From positions 1,201,104 through 1,265,103 of the forward strand of contig NZ_FZOG01000001.1 of NCBI RefSeq assembly GCF_900188155.1: a stretch of 64,000 nucleotides of DNA, in the 5' to 3' direction. A model generated the notes under the pieces. It had not been told where the DNA came from. It searched no databases and saw nothing but the letters and a program-made list of their open reading frames with translations. The first letter of the stretch is position 1, and every line of letters begins with the position of its first letter. Below, one piece after another: positions 55,861-64,000 of the stretch. A program made the position numbers and the translations under genes. This DNA is from Pseudomonas segetis (lineage in GTDB: Bacteria > Pseudomonadota > Gammaproteobacteria > Pseudomonadales > Pseudomonadaceae).

Positions 55861-56774
55861 GCCAAGAGCAGACAACTCGGTGCATCGCCATTATCGGAGG
55901 CGGGCTTATCGGTCGCGCTTGGGCTTTGGTTTTTGCCCGCGCAGGGTGCGACGTCAGGCTGTGGGACCCGGATCAGGATGTTCGTGCACGGGTAATGGAT
56001 GAACTCTCGGAAACATGTCGCCGCAGTGGCGACGATCCTGCTGCCCTCGCCCATGTAACTGTCTTGAGCAGCATGGCCGAGGCCGTAGACAAGGTGGAAT
56101 GGGTGCAGGAAAACGGCCCGGAAAACCTTGAGATAAAGCGTGAAATTTACGCCGAGCTTGATCGTCTCACTGCACCGCAGGCTATTCTCGCCTCCTCTAG
56201 CTCAGCCTTGGTTGCTTCAAGCTTCGCCCAAGGCTTAGCTGGCCGTGCACGCATCCTAGTGGCGCACCCGGTAAATCCTCCCCATGTCATTCCAGTCGTC
56301 GAGCTATGCCCTGGCCCCGACACGGCACCAGAGGTAATGAACCGTGCTGAAGCACTGATGCATGCCGTGGCCCAGGTGCCAGTCCGGCTAAGCCGAGAGA
56401 TCGACGGTTTCGTTCTTAACCGGCTGCAAGCCGTCGTCCTTGCCGAAGCATTGAGCCTAATCGAGCAAGGCGTGGTTACCCCACTGGGGCTGGATGACAC
56501 TATCCGTCATGGCCTGGGCCGGCGCTGGGTATTTCTGGGCCCGATGGCAACCATCAACCTGAACGCACCTGGCGGAGTGAAAGATTATCTCAAGCGCTAC
56601 GGCCCAACCATGGCGCGCCTAAGCGACAACGCAGCCCGTGGAGAAGCCTTTAGCGAACGAGCTGCACAAATAGTTGCAGCCCAGATGCCTGCGCCATCCG
56701 AGGTCCCGGAGCTAAGTCTGCGGCGAGATGCGCTGCTGGCTCAACTGAGCCGATTTCTTCATTCCAACAACTAG
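55857..56774 (+). CDS. 3-hydroxyacyl dehydrogenase of the lambda-crystallin / L-gulonate 3-dehydrogenase type
   Basis: This 305-residue protein has an NAD-binding Rossmann start IAIIGGGLIGRAWALVFARAG and WDPD after beta-2. QENGPENLEIK, ASSSSAL, AHPVNPPHVIPVVELCPG and EIDGFVLNRLQ follow. The HPVNPP and IDGFVLNRLQ signature resembles lambda-crystallin (L-gulonate 3-dehydrogenase) and carnitine dehydrogenases rather than fatty-acid enzymes. It would oxidise the 3-hydroxyl of a short acid to a 3-keto acid. The start is GTG 55857, overlapping the gntR stop, with GGGAGG 4 bases upstream. The next gene encodes an enzyme that cleaves beta-keto acids, so the two probably act in sequence. Confidence 0.87.
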   Translation: MSQEQTTRCIAIIGGGLIGRAWALVFARAGCDVRLWDPDQDVRARVMDELSETCRRSGDDPAALAHVTVLSSMAEAVDKVEWVQENGPENLEIKREIYAELDRLTAPQAILASSSSALVASSFAQGLAGRARILVAHPVNPPHVIPVVELCPGPDTAPEVMNRAEALMHAVAQVPVRLSREIDGFVLNRLQAVVLAEALSLIEQGVVTPLGLDDTIRHGLGRRWVFLGPMATINLNAPGGVKDYLKRYGPTMARLSDNAARGEAFSERAAQIVAAQMPAPSEVPELSLRRDALLAQLSRFLHSNN

Positions 56775-56794
56775 CATCAGGAGAACAAGTCATC

Positions 56795-57727
56795 ATGTCC
56801 AGCAAACGCAAAGTTATCATTACCTGTGCCGTCACCGGTGCAATCCATACGCCATCGATGTCTGAGTACTTGCCCGTTACTGCCAATGAAATTGCAGAAG
56901 CGGCAATTGGCGCTGCTGAGGCGGGGGCTGCCATTGTTCATCTGCATGCGCGCAATCCAGAAGATGGTCGGCCCGACCAGACTGCCGAGGCCTTCCAGCC
57001 ATTCCTGGAAGTGATCAAGCAGCGTTCGGATTGCGTGGTCAACATCACCACCGGTGGTGCCCCGACCATGAGTATCCAGGAACGGGTTCGCCCCGCCGCC
57101 AAATGGCAGCCCGAGGTTGCCTCTCTGAATATGGGTTCGATGAACTTTGGCCTGTTTCCAATGCTTAAACGCTTCGAAGGACAACTGAAGCACGAATGGG
57201 AACGCAACTACATTGGCGACAAAGGCATTCTGTTCCACAACACCTTCGAGGATATTGAATACCTGCTCACAACCCTGGGCGCCAACGGCACGCGATTCGA
57301 GTTTGAGTGCTATGACACTGCCCACCTCTATAACCTCAAGCACTTCGTCGATGCTGGCCTGGTTAGCGGTCCGCTTTTTATCCAGACAGCCTTTGGCTTG
57401 ATGGGAGGCATAGGCGCGCATCCAGATGATGTGATGCATATGAAGCGTACGGCCGACCGCCTGTTTGGCGACACCTATGAGTGGTCGGTTCTAGGGGCGG
57501 GTCGCAATCAATTGCCAATCGCAGCAATGTCGGTTGCCATGGGCGGCCACGTACGTGTTGGACTTGAGGATTCGCTATGGGCTGGGCCTGGTCGCCTGGC
57601 AACTAGCAGTGCAGAACAGGTACTGGCTGCAAGGCAGGTTATCGAAGGCTTGGGGCTGACAATAGCCACCCCCGATGAAGCACGCGAAATGCTGCAACTC
57701 AAGGGGCCTGGCAAGGTAGCCTTTTAA
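56795..57727 (+). CDS. Beta-keto acid cleavage enzyme (BKACE, DUF849)
   Basis: This 310-residue TIM-barrel enzyme of the BKACE family uses Zn(II) to split a beta-keto acid with acetyl-CoA, giving acetoacetate and a new acyl-CoA. Motifs seen are VHLHARNPEDGRP (metal-binding HxH), ITTGGAPTMSIQERVRPA, PEVASLNMGSMNFGLFP, FECYDTAHLYNL and GGHVRVGLEDSLW. Known substrates in the family include 3-keto-5-aminohexanoate and dehydrocarnitine. With the dehydrogenase just upstream and a TRAP importer across the divergent promoter, it completes a likely route from a 3-hydroxy acid to central metabolism. The specific acid is not evident. Confidence 0.92.
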   Translation: MSSKRKVIITCAVTGAIHTPSMSEYLPVTANEIAEAAIGAAEAGAAIVHLHARNPEDGRPDQTAEAFQPFLEVIKQRSDCVVNITTGGAPTMSIQERVRPAAKWQPEVASLNMGSMNFGLFPMLKRFEGQLKHEWERNYIGDKGILFHNTFEDIEYLLTTLGANGTRFEFECYDTAHLYNLKHFVDAGLVSGPLFIQTAFGLMGGIGAHPDDVMHMKRTADRLFGDTYEWSVLGAGRNQLPIAAMSVAMGGHVRVGLEDSLWAGPGRLATSSAEQVLAARQVIEGLGLTIATPDEAREMLQLKGPGKVAF

Positions 57728-57752
57728 GCCCTCTCGGAAACAACCCCAGCAC

Positions 57753-57791
57753 AATCATCCGCCAGGCCCTGTCAGCACCTGGCGGATGATT
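57753..57791. terminator. Strong bidirectional hairpin between convergent operons
   Basis: AATCATCCGCCAGG (57753-57766) and CCTGGCGGATGATT (57778-57791) form a perfect 14-base stem with an 11-base loop. It sits between the BKACE stop and the stop of the last fimbrial gene on the other strand, 6 bases from the latter. It is the best terminator-like structure in the window. Confidence 0.8.
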
Positions 57792-57797
57792 AGGGCA

Positions 57798-58814
57798 TTA
57801 ATGATAGGTAATGGTAAAAATCAGGGCTGTATTGGCAGTGCCAGTGGTCACCTTAGAGGCTGTTTGGTAATACCGGGCCGCGAACGGAATCGAATAATCG
57901 GCCACGCGGCCACTGTCGTACTCAGCCAACTGCGTTTTGGTCGCCAGGGCGAAAGGATTGCTGTTGCCATCGAGCAGTTGTATGCCAATTCCTGTAGCCG
58001 ATGATGAGCTGTCGAGCGCTACGACCGACTGGCCGACTTCTGGAAGAATCGCTGTGAGTGGATCGAGCTGATAGAAAATGCCGTCGGCACCTGGCGGGCA
58101 ACTTGTCAGCTCGATATTGAAGGCTTTCGCCGGCGTCGTAGAGCCTGGGCCGGAAAAGCTGCTAACCAGTTGCGCACCGAGGTCCACCGCCACATCCGAG
58201 GTTTTGCATGTCTGTACACTGATTGTCACACTGGCAACCCGTACAGTCATGACAACCAGGCCGTCCAGGGAGAACGTTGCAACGGCGCTGATATTGATCC
58301 TGGTGGTTTGCAGTGGGCCAAGGGCAATGAGCTCGGCGCCAATCCGTCCGTCAATCCAGCTCCAGTTGCCTGTTTTCGACTCTGCGGCCCCTCCTCCCCA
58401 ATAACGCCGACCATAGGCAGCGGAGTCATCGAAGAATCGTATCCCAACTGAAGGATTGTCTGTCGCGTAAGTGTAAGGCTCGCTGGAGAGCAGCGTACCC
58501 GCAACTGTCCGGCTGGCGGTGCCGGGGCTGGTGCAATTGGCATAGTTGGCCGAAAGCGATTTAGGCCGTTCTGAATAGGCGCCAATTGGAGTGCCAAAAG
58601 CCGTATTCGTTGAAGCAATAACCCCAGAGTTAGGCACCAGGTACTTGTTTTCAACCGAAAAGCCGTTGATAAACTTGCACTGAGCTTGGGCTGTGCCGAG
58701 CACTAAGGGCAGGAACAAAGCGACAATTAGGACGGCCAGGTACTTTAGGCGAATGTGCTTGAGTGTATACGGGGCATGGCAATCCCCTTGACCGGCCATA
58801 TGTCGCGATGTCAT
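57798..58814 (-). CDS. Fimbrial subunit/adhesin, two-domain type (third in operon)
   Basis: This is a 338-residue protein. A signal peptide (YLAVLIVALFLPLVLGTAQAQ) follows a 24-residue N-terminal stretch. The C-terminal half resembles fimbrial pilin domains: TCKTSDVAVDLGAQL, a second Cys in ELTSCPPG, then GIGIQLLDGNSNP and a terminal beta-strand ending TALIFTITYH. The N-terminal half could be a lectin-like domain. AAGGGTG 6 bases before the ATG supports the start, although a later Met at 58799 would shorten the leader. Proteins of this size are usually tip adhesins of chaperone-usher pili. It is the last gene of the operon. Confidence 0.75.
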   Translation of the reverse strand: MTSRHMAGQGDCHAPYTLKHIRLKYLAVLIVALFLPLVLGTAQAQCKFINGFSVENKYLVPNSGVIASTNTAFGTPIGAYSERPKSLSANYANCTSPGTASRTVAGTLLSSEPYTYATDNPSVGIRFFDDSAAYGRRYWGGGAAESKTGNWSWIDGRIGAELIALGPLQTTRINISAVATFSLDGLVVMTVRVASVTISVQTCKTSDVAVDLGAQLVSSFSGPGSTTPAKAFNIELTSCPPGADGIFYQLDPLTAILPEVGQSVVALDSSSSATGIGIQLLDGNSNPFALATKTQLAEYDSGRVADYSIPFAARYYQTASKVTTGTANTALIFTITYH

Positions 58815-59037
58815 TGCATCACCCTTTTGGCCTGATTGTCCTATGTTTTTTTCCAGCCTTGCGCAAGGTTTCAGCCTGCCGCCCGAACAACAACCTAAGC
58901 GTCAAGCGCTTATCATCCCCAGTAGCCTGTCCAGGCATTTGCACACTCCATTGCATCAAGTTACTGAATCAGTCTATCCCAGTGTAGTCGCAGCCATCCA
59001 TCCTTGGTTGACTCTGGCCTGCATGGCTAACTGTTAC
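58815..59037. other. Gap between fimbrial genes
   Basis: I see no gene or clear structure in these 223 bases between two co-directional fimbrial genes. The distance suggests a separate promoter for the last gene. Confidence 0.4.
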
Positions 59038-60069
59038 TCAGTTGTAACTGATGGTCACAACGGCTTGGGATTGCACGCTGCCAGACCTCACTGGTGCGCC
59101 TGTCTGTACGTACTCGGCGGTAAACGGCAAGCTGATGACGCTCGTATCCGCTTGCGGGTTGAGCAAAGGAAACAGGCTACCTCCTTGGTCGAACACCTCG
59201 TTTGGCGCCAAGTACACAGGGCTGTCCTGATGCAACAGGCGCACCCCGACATTACTGGCGGTCGATCCGGAGACTAACTTCAGTGTATCGCTGGTGTTGC
59301 TAAGATCAGCCATGTCGCTGATATTGAAACGCGCGTCGACATAGGAACCACATTCAAAATCCAAGGTAAAGGGTGTCGAGCCCGCAGTGCTGCCAACGCC
59401 ACCCTTGAAGTCCGAGCGCGCAACTTCTGGCAATTGCACCTGGACGTCGGGAGTCACCAAACTGCAGGTTTCAGTAATCACCTCGGCGTTGACCGTAAGA
59501 TTTAATATGCTGCCGGCTGCGGTGCGGTTCGACCATTCGGAGCCATTGCAACTCAGATACATCTGGATATTCAGACTTCCTGATGACAGGGCATTGGAAG
59601 TCTTGACCATACGAAAATGCAAAGGAATCGTCTGGTCCCCCGTTTGTATGGGAACCCCAGTGTCATGTCGGTTGGTTGAGTCCAAAGGCAATGACTGCCC
59701 ACTGCCGTCGAGGAACTGGTAGCCAATACCACTTGGCATGCCTGCATAGGTATAGACACCAGGAATGGTGGTTTCCATTGGTGTTGCGCCTCCCACCGGG
59801 TTTACAGTCCACCCAGAGTTTCCTGCACAATAGGCTTGATTGTCGTCCCAGGCACTGGTGCAATTGATAGTCACCACAGTCATGGCATCCGAACCGGGAA
59901 CAACAGACCCTATCGGTAGGTTCTCTGCGGCTGCGCTATCAAGCACACCATTCCAGGGCAATTGAGCCGAGCTACAATTGTTCGTGGTACCTGCCATGGC
60001 CGGTTTGACTGGTATCAGGATAAGAGACACCACCAAGCATATGGTTAGAAATAGTAAGTTACGGCTCAT
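59038..60069 (-). CDS. Fimbrial subunit/adhesin, two-domain type (second in operon)
   Basis: This is a 343-residue protein with a signal peptide (MSRNLLFLTICLVVSLILIPVKPAMA). The C-terminal pilin-like domain has ETCSLVTPDVQVQLPEV, DFECGSYVDARFN, NVGVRLLHQDSP and the final strand SQAVVTISYN, the pattern by which subunits receive the donor strand from the next subunit. The N-terminal half is Ser/Thr- and Gly-rich and has its own Cys pairs, as in adhesin lectin domains. ATG 60069 begins the signal peptide directly; the frame is open to 60099. No sugar specificity can be read. Confidence 0.8.
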   Translation of the reverse strand: MSRNLLFLTICLVVSLILIPVKPAMAGTTNNCSSAQLPWNGVLDSAAAENLPIGSVVPGSDAMTVVTINCTSAWDDNQAYCAGNSGWTVNPVGGATPMETTIPGVYTYAGMPSGIGYQFLDGSGQSLPLDSTNRHDTGVPIQTGDQTIPLHFRMVKTSNALSSGSLNIQMYLSCNGSEWSNRTAAGSILNLTVNAEVITETCSLVTPDVQVQLPEVARSDFKGGVGSTAGSTPFTLDFECGSYVDARFNISDMADLSNTSDTLKLVSGSTASNVGVRLLHQDSPVYLAPNEVFDQGGSLFPLLNPQADTSVISLPFTAEYVQTGAPVRSGSVQSQAVVTISYN

Positions 60070-60166
60070 CGCTTTTCTCAATTGTAAATAGTAAAACACT
60101 TAAAGCAGATAACATCAGATACTTAGTCAGAGCCAGCAACCGATGTTCAGTTGTTGTCGGCATACT

Positions 60167-61204
60167 CTAAGGTAAAGTAACAGTCACAATTGCCTGCGCT
60201 GTATAACTCCCACTTTCCACAGCAGCCCCCGGTAGCTTGCTAGGATAGGGTTTGAGCAAAAACGATGTGGTGTCGGAAACAACAGGCACTTCGATAGCAT
60301 TTTCAGCGCCCAAACCTACAGGGTTGTCGTCACCATCGTGCAATCCAATTCCTAGACCTCGCAAGTCGGTCAACAAGAGATTCCCCTCTGAACCCGAGGC
60401 GCTCTGGAACATGTAGCTGACCTTTCCGGAACTACCGATATTTACGCAATCCAAGCTCAGGTCAATGGACTTGGGCGTAAAGCCATATTTTGGCAGGCCG
60501 CCTTCGGTCAGCGCCGCCTTGTCGATGTCGCCCAAGTCAATGGTGAAGGTATCGCCTGCTCTGAATTGGCAAGAAGCAAGCACCTTGAGCCTAATATCAG
60601 CATTAACATGCGCGTAGGGATAGTTCATATCGACTGCAGCGCTACTGTCATTGATCTGCCAATACATAGTGGCCAGGCGCCCTGAATAGATGATTTCGCC
60701 TACGAAGGGTTTAGTAATCCTGAAGGCTACTTGACCTCGGCTACCAGTGCTGGCGTTGACAATGCCATTCTCAGGTGAACAAGGTGAACTCGCAGTATTG
60801 GGCACTTTGCTGAAGGGAACGAGAACATTATTAGAGCCCAAGACAAAAATACGGAGTCTGGCGTCTATATTATCGTTGAGTTTTAACCAGCCATCCGATG
60901 TCACTGTCAGGCCAGTTGTGCTAGTGAAGTAGGAGGTGTAACTCCCAGACTCTGGACAATTGCAGTTGCCTACACCACCTTGCCCGGTGTTGAACGTTGT
61001 ATCAACCCTCTCCCCTATTGATGCTTGCTCAGTAAAATCAAGCGCAATCACGTTATTGTGCTCTATCACCGGCGCGCCTTCGCACTGCCAGGCAGGTGGC
61101 TCTGCATGGGCGCTAAATGACCATCCCAAGGCGACTACTAAAGCAAGAATCCGGCCTGTCTCTGTGTGAGTTAAAGATCGTATGGCACAGTTATAAGTTT
61201 TCAT
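60167..61204 (-). CDS. Fimbrial subunit/adhesin, two-domain type (first after usher)
   Basis: This is a 345-residue protein with a signal peptide (ILALVVALGWSFSAHA, cleavage before EPPAW). The N-terminal half has many Cys (WQCEG, NCNCPES, SSPCSP). The C-terminal half is pilin-like (VLASCQFRAGDTFTIDLGDI, LSLDCVNIG, GLGIGLHDGDDNPV) and ends in the strand TAQAIVTVTLP. ATG 61204 has GGATGGG 7 bases upstream; longer starts up to 61255 exist. It is noticeably more AT-rich than the siderophore genes. It probably forms part of the pilus tip or shaft. Confidence 0.8.
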   Translation of the reverse strand: MKTYNCAIRSLTHTETGRILALVVALGWSFSAHAEPPAWQCEGAPVIEHNNVIALDFTEQASIGERVDTTFNTGQGGVGNCNCPESGSYTSYFTSTTGLTVTSDGWLKLNDNIDARLRIFVLGSNNVLVPFSKVPNTASSPCSPENGIVNASTGSRGQVAFRITKPFVGEIIYSGRLATMYWQINDSSAAVDMNYPYAHVNADIRLKVLASCQFRAGDTFTIDLGDIDKAALTEGGLPKYGFTPKSIDLSLDCVNIGSSGKVSYMFQSASGSEGNLLLTDLRGLGIGLHDGDDNPVGLGAENAIEVPVVSDTTSFLLKPYPSKLPGAAVESGSYTAQAIVTVTLP

Positions 61205-61354
61205 CAGAAGACCCATCCGTTCCATAGCTGGCACACCGTAAGACGCACAACCCATGGTTAAACATATATTGATAACTGCTTCGAATTAAAAATCGATAAA
61301 CCCAAAAATAACATTCGTGTTCCACACATAATTGCGTGGAACACGCTGGCCCCA

Positions 61355-63925
61355 TCAACCATGGGCACAACTTGCTTCCACTTGCACATAGGGATTGTCG
61401 CCCTGCTCATCGGCTGGGACTTGATAGTTCAACTGGCAGGATTCCTGTGAGGACTGGCCCCACACCACTTTCAAACCCTGGTGCTCGCCACGCAGGAAGA
61501 TCAAACCACCCTGCCCGACCATGGCGACAGCCTGGTTGTCGGCATCAACCACGCTCGCACCAAATGGCACCTCGGGGTTCTGTACCCGTAGCAGTAGCGG
61601 CTTGCCGCTAATGGTTGCATAGTCGAGCCGCACCACGGCGCCACGGCGCGGCACCGCATTCTGCGAAGTGGTTTGCAACTCGACATCCACCGGCAAGCCG
61701 CGCGGGCTGATGCCAACCGGGTTATGACGGTAAGGCGTCAGGCCTGCCTTTAGCGCTTCGCCATTGCCATCAAGACGGTTACCCTGGCCGCTGGTTATTT
61801 CTGCGCCTGGAGCACCTTCGGCAACCAGCAATGCCATGGTTTCACCACGTTCCGGGCTGAACACTACGCCGCCAGAATGGACGACCACAGTACCGGTGGC
61901 CGAACCTGAATATTGCTTGTAGTCATCACCATGGCTGTAGCTGGCACCGAGCTGGGTTGCGGAGGTGCGATAGTTGAGGTTGCCACCGTAGGTGTTGTCG
62001 CTCTCGTTGTTGGTTTCCGAGCGACTGGCGTACACGCCGTAGTTCATTTCGCCGTACTCGCCAGCCGAGCCTGAAAGGTTGCTACGTATCGAGTTGTTAT
62101 TGTCATCGTCCAGTGTTGCCGTGGTGGTCAACATCGGCCGACGCGCCCCTGAGCCCAGCGGAATACTGGCGCTGAGCATGTAGGTGTCATTGTTCTCGCC
62201 GTCCTGCATCTCGCGGCTGGCGGTCAGGTTCATATAGCCCCAACTGAAGCCTTTGCCATAGCCGAGCTGGAAGGTGGTGCTGTTGGACTGATCGCCCCAA
62301 TAGTTGCGGGTCAGGCCGGTGAAGTTGAAGTCGCCGTAATCACCCAGCGGTTGGCTGATATTGACCTGAAAGCGGTTGCGTTCACGCAATGACGCCGAGT
62401 CAGCGTTCTCGCGCAGGCGGGCGAAGTCGCCGAAACTGAGGAACTCCTCGCTTGAGAACCGATAAGCCGCCAGGGAAAAATTGGTACGGGTAGCGTCCAG
62501 CAGCTTGCTGTAACTGATCCGGTAGCTTTGACCATTGAGGTCGCCGCCTATGGCATCTTCGCCCGAGCCAATGGTGGGCAAGCCTTTGGCTCGGGTGAAG
62601 GTTGCATCGAATGCCACCGCACCAATGGGGGTAGCGAAAGCCGCACCGGCCAGGGCCGAGCTGTAGTCTTCAGCAAGGATACCGCCGCCGTATGCGGTCA
62701 GCTTGTTGCTTATACCGCGACGATAAGTGGCCTGGGTGAACCAGGGCTCATCTTCAAGGTTGTCATCGCGATAATTGCCCGAAGCGATGTTAAAGCGCGA
62801 AGAACCCGGACGCAGCATTTGCACCACTGCAGCAAAGGGGACGATAAAGCTTTTTTCACGCCCGTCTGCCTCGGTGACGGTAACCTCAAGGTCACCGGCA
62901 TAACCGGTGGCGTAGAGATCGTCGATTACGAAAGCACCAGGTGCCACGCTGGTCTCATAAACCACATTGCCATTCTGGCTGATGGTGACCTTGGCGTTGG
63001 TTTCGGCAGTACCGCGGACAATAGGCGCGAAACCACGCTCGCTCTCCGGCAGCATGCTGTCGTCGCTGGCCAGTTGGATACCGGTGAACGGGATGCTGTC
63101 GAAGTCACTGCCCGGAGTGAAGTATTCACCGAGGGTGAGTTGCGACTGCAACATGTCGATATCGGTTTGCGCATAGCTGTTTTGCGAGCTGTACTCGCTC
63201 GGGCCATCGTCGCTGTCGCGATAATTGCCGTTATGGCGCAGGCGCCAGCCACTTACATTCAACCCAGCATTGATGTTTACGCTGTAGTCGGTGGTGGTAT
63301 CCGCGCCATCGCGCTCGTTGCGAAATACGTTGCCGTGATAACCGAGGATGGCGGCGGTGATGCCTTCATCCCACTCGGTCGGATCGACGTAGCCGCGCTT
63401 GACGCGCCCGGCATAAGCCTGGGGGATGCTCAAGGTTCCGCTGAGTTCGGCCACGTCCATACTGAAGCTGGCGCCCGGTATGAGTGCCTGTACCTCAACG
63501 CAATCGCTGGCCAGAACTCGCGCAACCTGCTCCTGGTCGGGCAACTGTTCAAGCCTGGCGCCCCAACGTTTGGCGTCTGCGGTAGAGAAACAGAAGTGTT
63601 GATTACCTTCAACGTCAGTTACTCGTACGTCCTGACGTATACGTTCCTTGCCGTTGAGGGTGATATTCAAGGTGTAGGTGCCAGGCACGACAATGCCCGC
63701 CTTGGCAAAACGCGAAAGGTCGATATCCTGCCCCATTCCACGCAAGAAACCGCTATCGAAAACAGGACTGGTGGCGACCTCGACAGGGTCGACAGCAGCC
63801 AGTGTATTTGCGGCTGAAGACATGCCGATAATTGTGCATATTAACCGTGCCAAAGGAGTGAGCCGTAGCTTTCCATAAGCAACAGTCTGCCCACCCGTTG
63901 CATGACTGCAGCGGAAAATCTTCAT
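61355..63925 (-). CDS. Outer-membrane fimbrial usher (FimD/PapC family)
   Basis: This is an 856-residue protein of normal usher length. After the signal peptide come the N-terminal chaperone-binding domain (FDSGFLRGMGQDIDLSRF, PGTYTLNITLNGKERIRQ) and the 24-strand pore with plug (ILGYHGNVFRNERDG, TLGEYFTPGSDFDSIPFTG, PIVRGTAETNAKVTI, PGSSRFNIASGNYRD). The C-terminal domains follow, with a late Cys pair (SCQLNYQ and EASCAHG). It takes chaperone-bound subunits in the periplasm and threads the pilus to the cell surface. The three subunit genes follow on the same strand. The chaperone gene expected beside it is not recognisable in the remaining 75 bases, so it is probably beyond the window. Confidence 0.93.
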   Translation of the reverse strand: MKIFRCSHATGGQTVAYGKLRLTPLARLICTIIGMSSAANTLAAVDPVEVATSPVFDSGFLRGMGQDIDLSRFAKAGIVVPGTYTLNITLNGKERIRQDVRVTDVEGNQHFCFSTADAKRWGARLEQLPDQEQVARVLASDCVEVQALIPGASFSMDVAELSGTLSIPQAYAGRVKRGYVDPTEWDEGITAAILGYHGNVFRNERDGADTTTDYSVNINAGLNVSGWRLRHNGNYRDSDDGPSEYSSQNSYAQTDIDMLQSQLTLGEYFTPGSDFDSIPFTGIQLASDDSMLPESERGFAPIVRGTAETNAKVTISQNGNVVYETSVAPGAFVIDDLYATGYAGDLEVTVTEADGREKSFIVPFAAVVQMLRPGSSRFNIASGNYRDDNLEDEPWFTQATYRRGISNKLTAYGGGILAEDYSSALAGAAFATPIGAVAFDATFTRAKGLPTIGSGEDAIGGDLNGQSYRISYSKLLDATRTNFSLAAYRFSSEEFLSFGDFARLRENADSASLRERNRFQVNISQPLGDYGDFNFTGLTRNYWGDQSNSTTFQLGYGKGFSWGYMNLTASREMQDGENNDTYMLSASIPLGSGARRPMLTTTATLDDDNNNSIRSNLSGSAGEYGEMNYGVYASRSETNNESDNTYGGNLNYRTSATQLGASYSHGDDYKQYSGSATGTVVVHSGGVVFSPERGETMALLVAEGAPGAEITSGQGNRLDGNGEALKAGLTPYRHNPVGISPRGLPVDVELQTTSQNAVPRRGAVVRLDYATISGKPLLLRVQNPEVPFGASVVDADNQAVAMVGQGGLIFLRGEHQGLKVVWGQSSQESCQLNYQVPADEQGDNPYVQVEASCAHG

Positions 63926-64000
63926 TTTGATGACCTAGAATCTTCCAGAAAGACTTTTATGCGAGGCGAACAAACCCACCTACTGGAAACCAGGCAAGTT

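Noticed and set aside
62528..63817. 429-codon plus-strand frame opposite the usher gene
   Set aside because: It is exactly antisense to a clear usher gene; long shadow frames are common in GC-rich genes.
63926..64000. Chaperone C-terminus upstream of the usher
   Set aside because: The short open frames in these 75 bases show no recognisable chaperone ending, so no call is made.
1..64000. CRISPR arrays, tRNA/rRNA genes, insertion sequences, prophage
   Set aside because: No regular repeat-spacer pattern, RNA gene, transposase or phage gene is visible anywhere in the window.

Overview
The window looks like a Pseudomonas chromosome of the fluorescens/corrugata type. It is GC-rich, with Pseudomonas-style NRPS, Fur-box, TRAP and fimbrial genes. 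No RNA gene is visible. This genus call is my inference from family resemblance; no database search was run.

Layout. (1) 1-2.4 kb: the 5' part of a bestrophin-family channel gene (minus), then a TetR regulator and an MFS exporter (plus) behind a 22-bp palindromic operator. (2) 2.4-4.6 kb: a hipBA-type toxin-antitoxin pair with its own palindrome, and a 61-residue glycine-zipper membrane protein. (3) 4.7-51.2 kb: a complete Fur-associated gene cluster for a lipopeptide siderophore. (4) 51.3-57.7 kb: two divergent operons. One has a dehydrogenase (SDR) and a TRAP transporter. The other has a GntR regulator, a lambda-crystallin-type 3-hydroxyacid dehydrogenase and a beta-keto acid cleavage enzyme. 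Together they look like an uptake and breakdown route for a beta-hydroxy acid. (5) 57.8-64 kb: a chaperone-usher fimbrial operon (minus) with an usher and three large fimbrial subunits; it runs off the end of the window.

How the siderophore cluster works (inferred). The first synthetase loads a fatty acid (FAAL-ACP-C). Four further synthetases then supply eight amino acid modules. Reading the ten-residue binding-pocket positions by eye gives: His - Dab - a basic residue, possibly Orn - Ser - D-Ser - Asp - Dab - Asp, released by a terminal thioesterase. Three SyrP/TauD-type Fe(II)/2-oxoglutarate hydroxylases, two stand-alone and one fused to a synthetase, can hydroxylate His and the two Asp to give iron ligands. 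Two condensation-like domains without the HHxxxDG motif sit just before the His and the last Asp adenylation domains. They match the published 'interface' domains that recruit such hydroxylases. The cluster also carries a diaminobutyrate aminotransferase to make Dab, an editing thioesterase, a TonB-dependent receptor, a PvdE-like exporter, a FhuF-like ferric reductase and an SbmA/YddA-type ABC transporter. Three Fur-like boxes lie at its promoters. The composition fits the corrugatin / ornicorrugatin / histicorrugatin family of Pseudomonas lipopeptide siderophores, so the chemistry is probably a variant of a known family. The most unusual points are the module-3 specificity, a degenerate epimerase-like domain, and the way hydroxylase and interface domains are split across protein boundaries.
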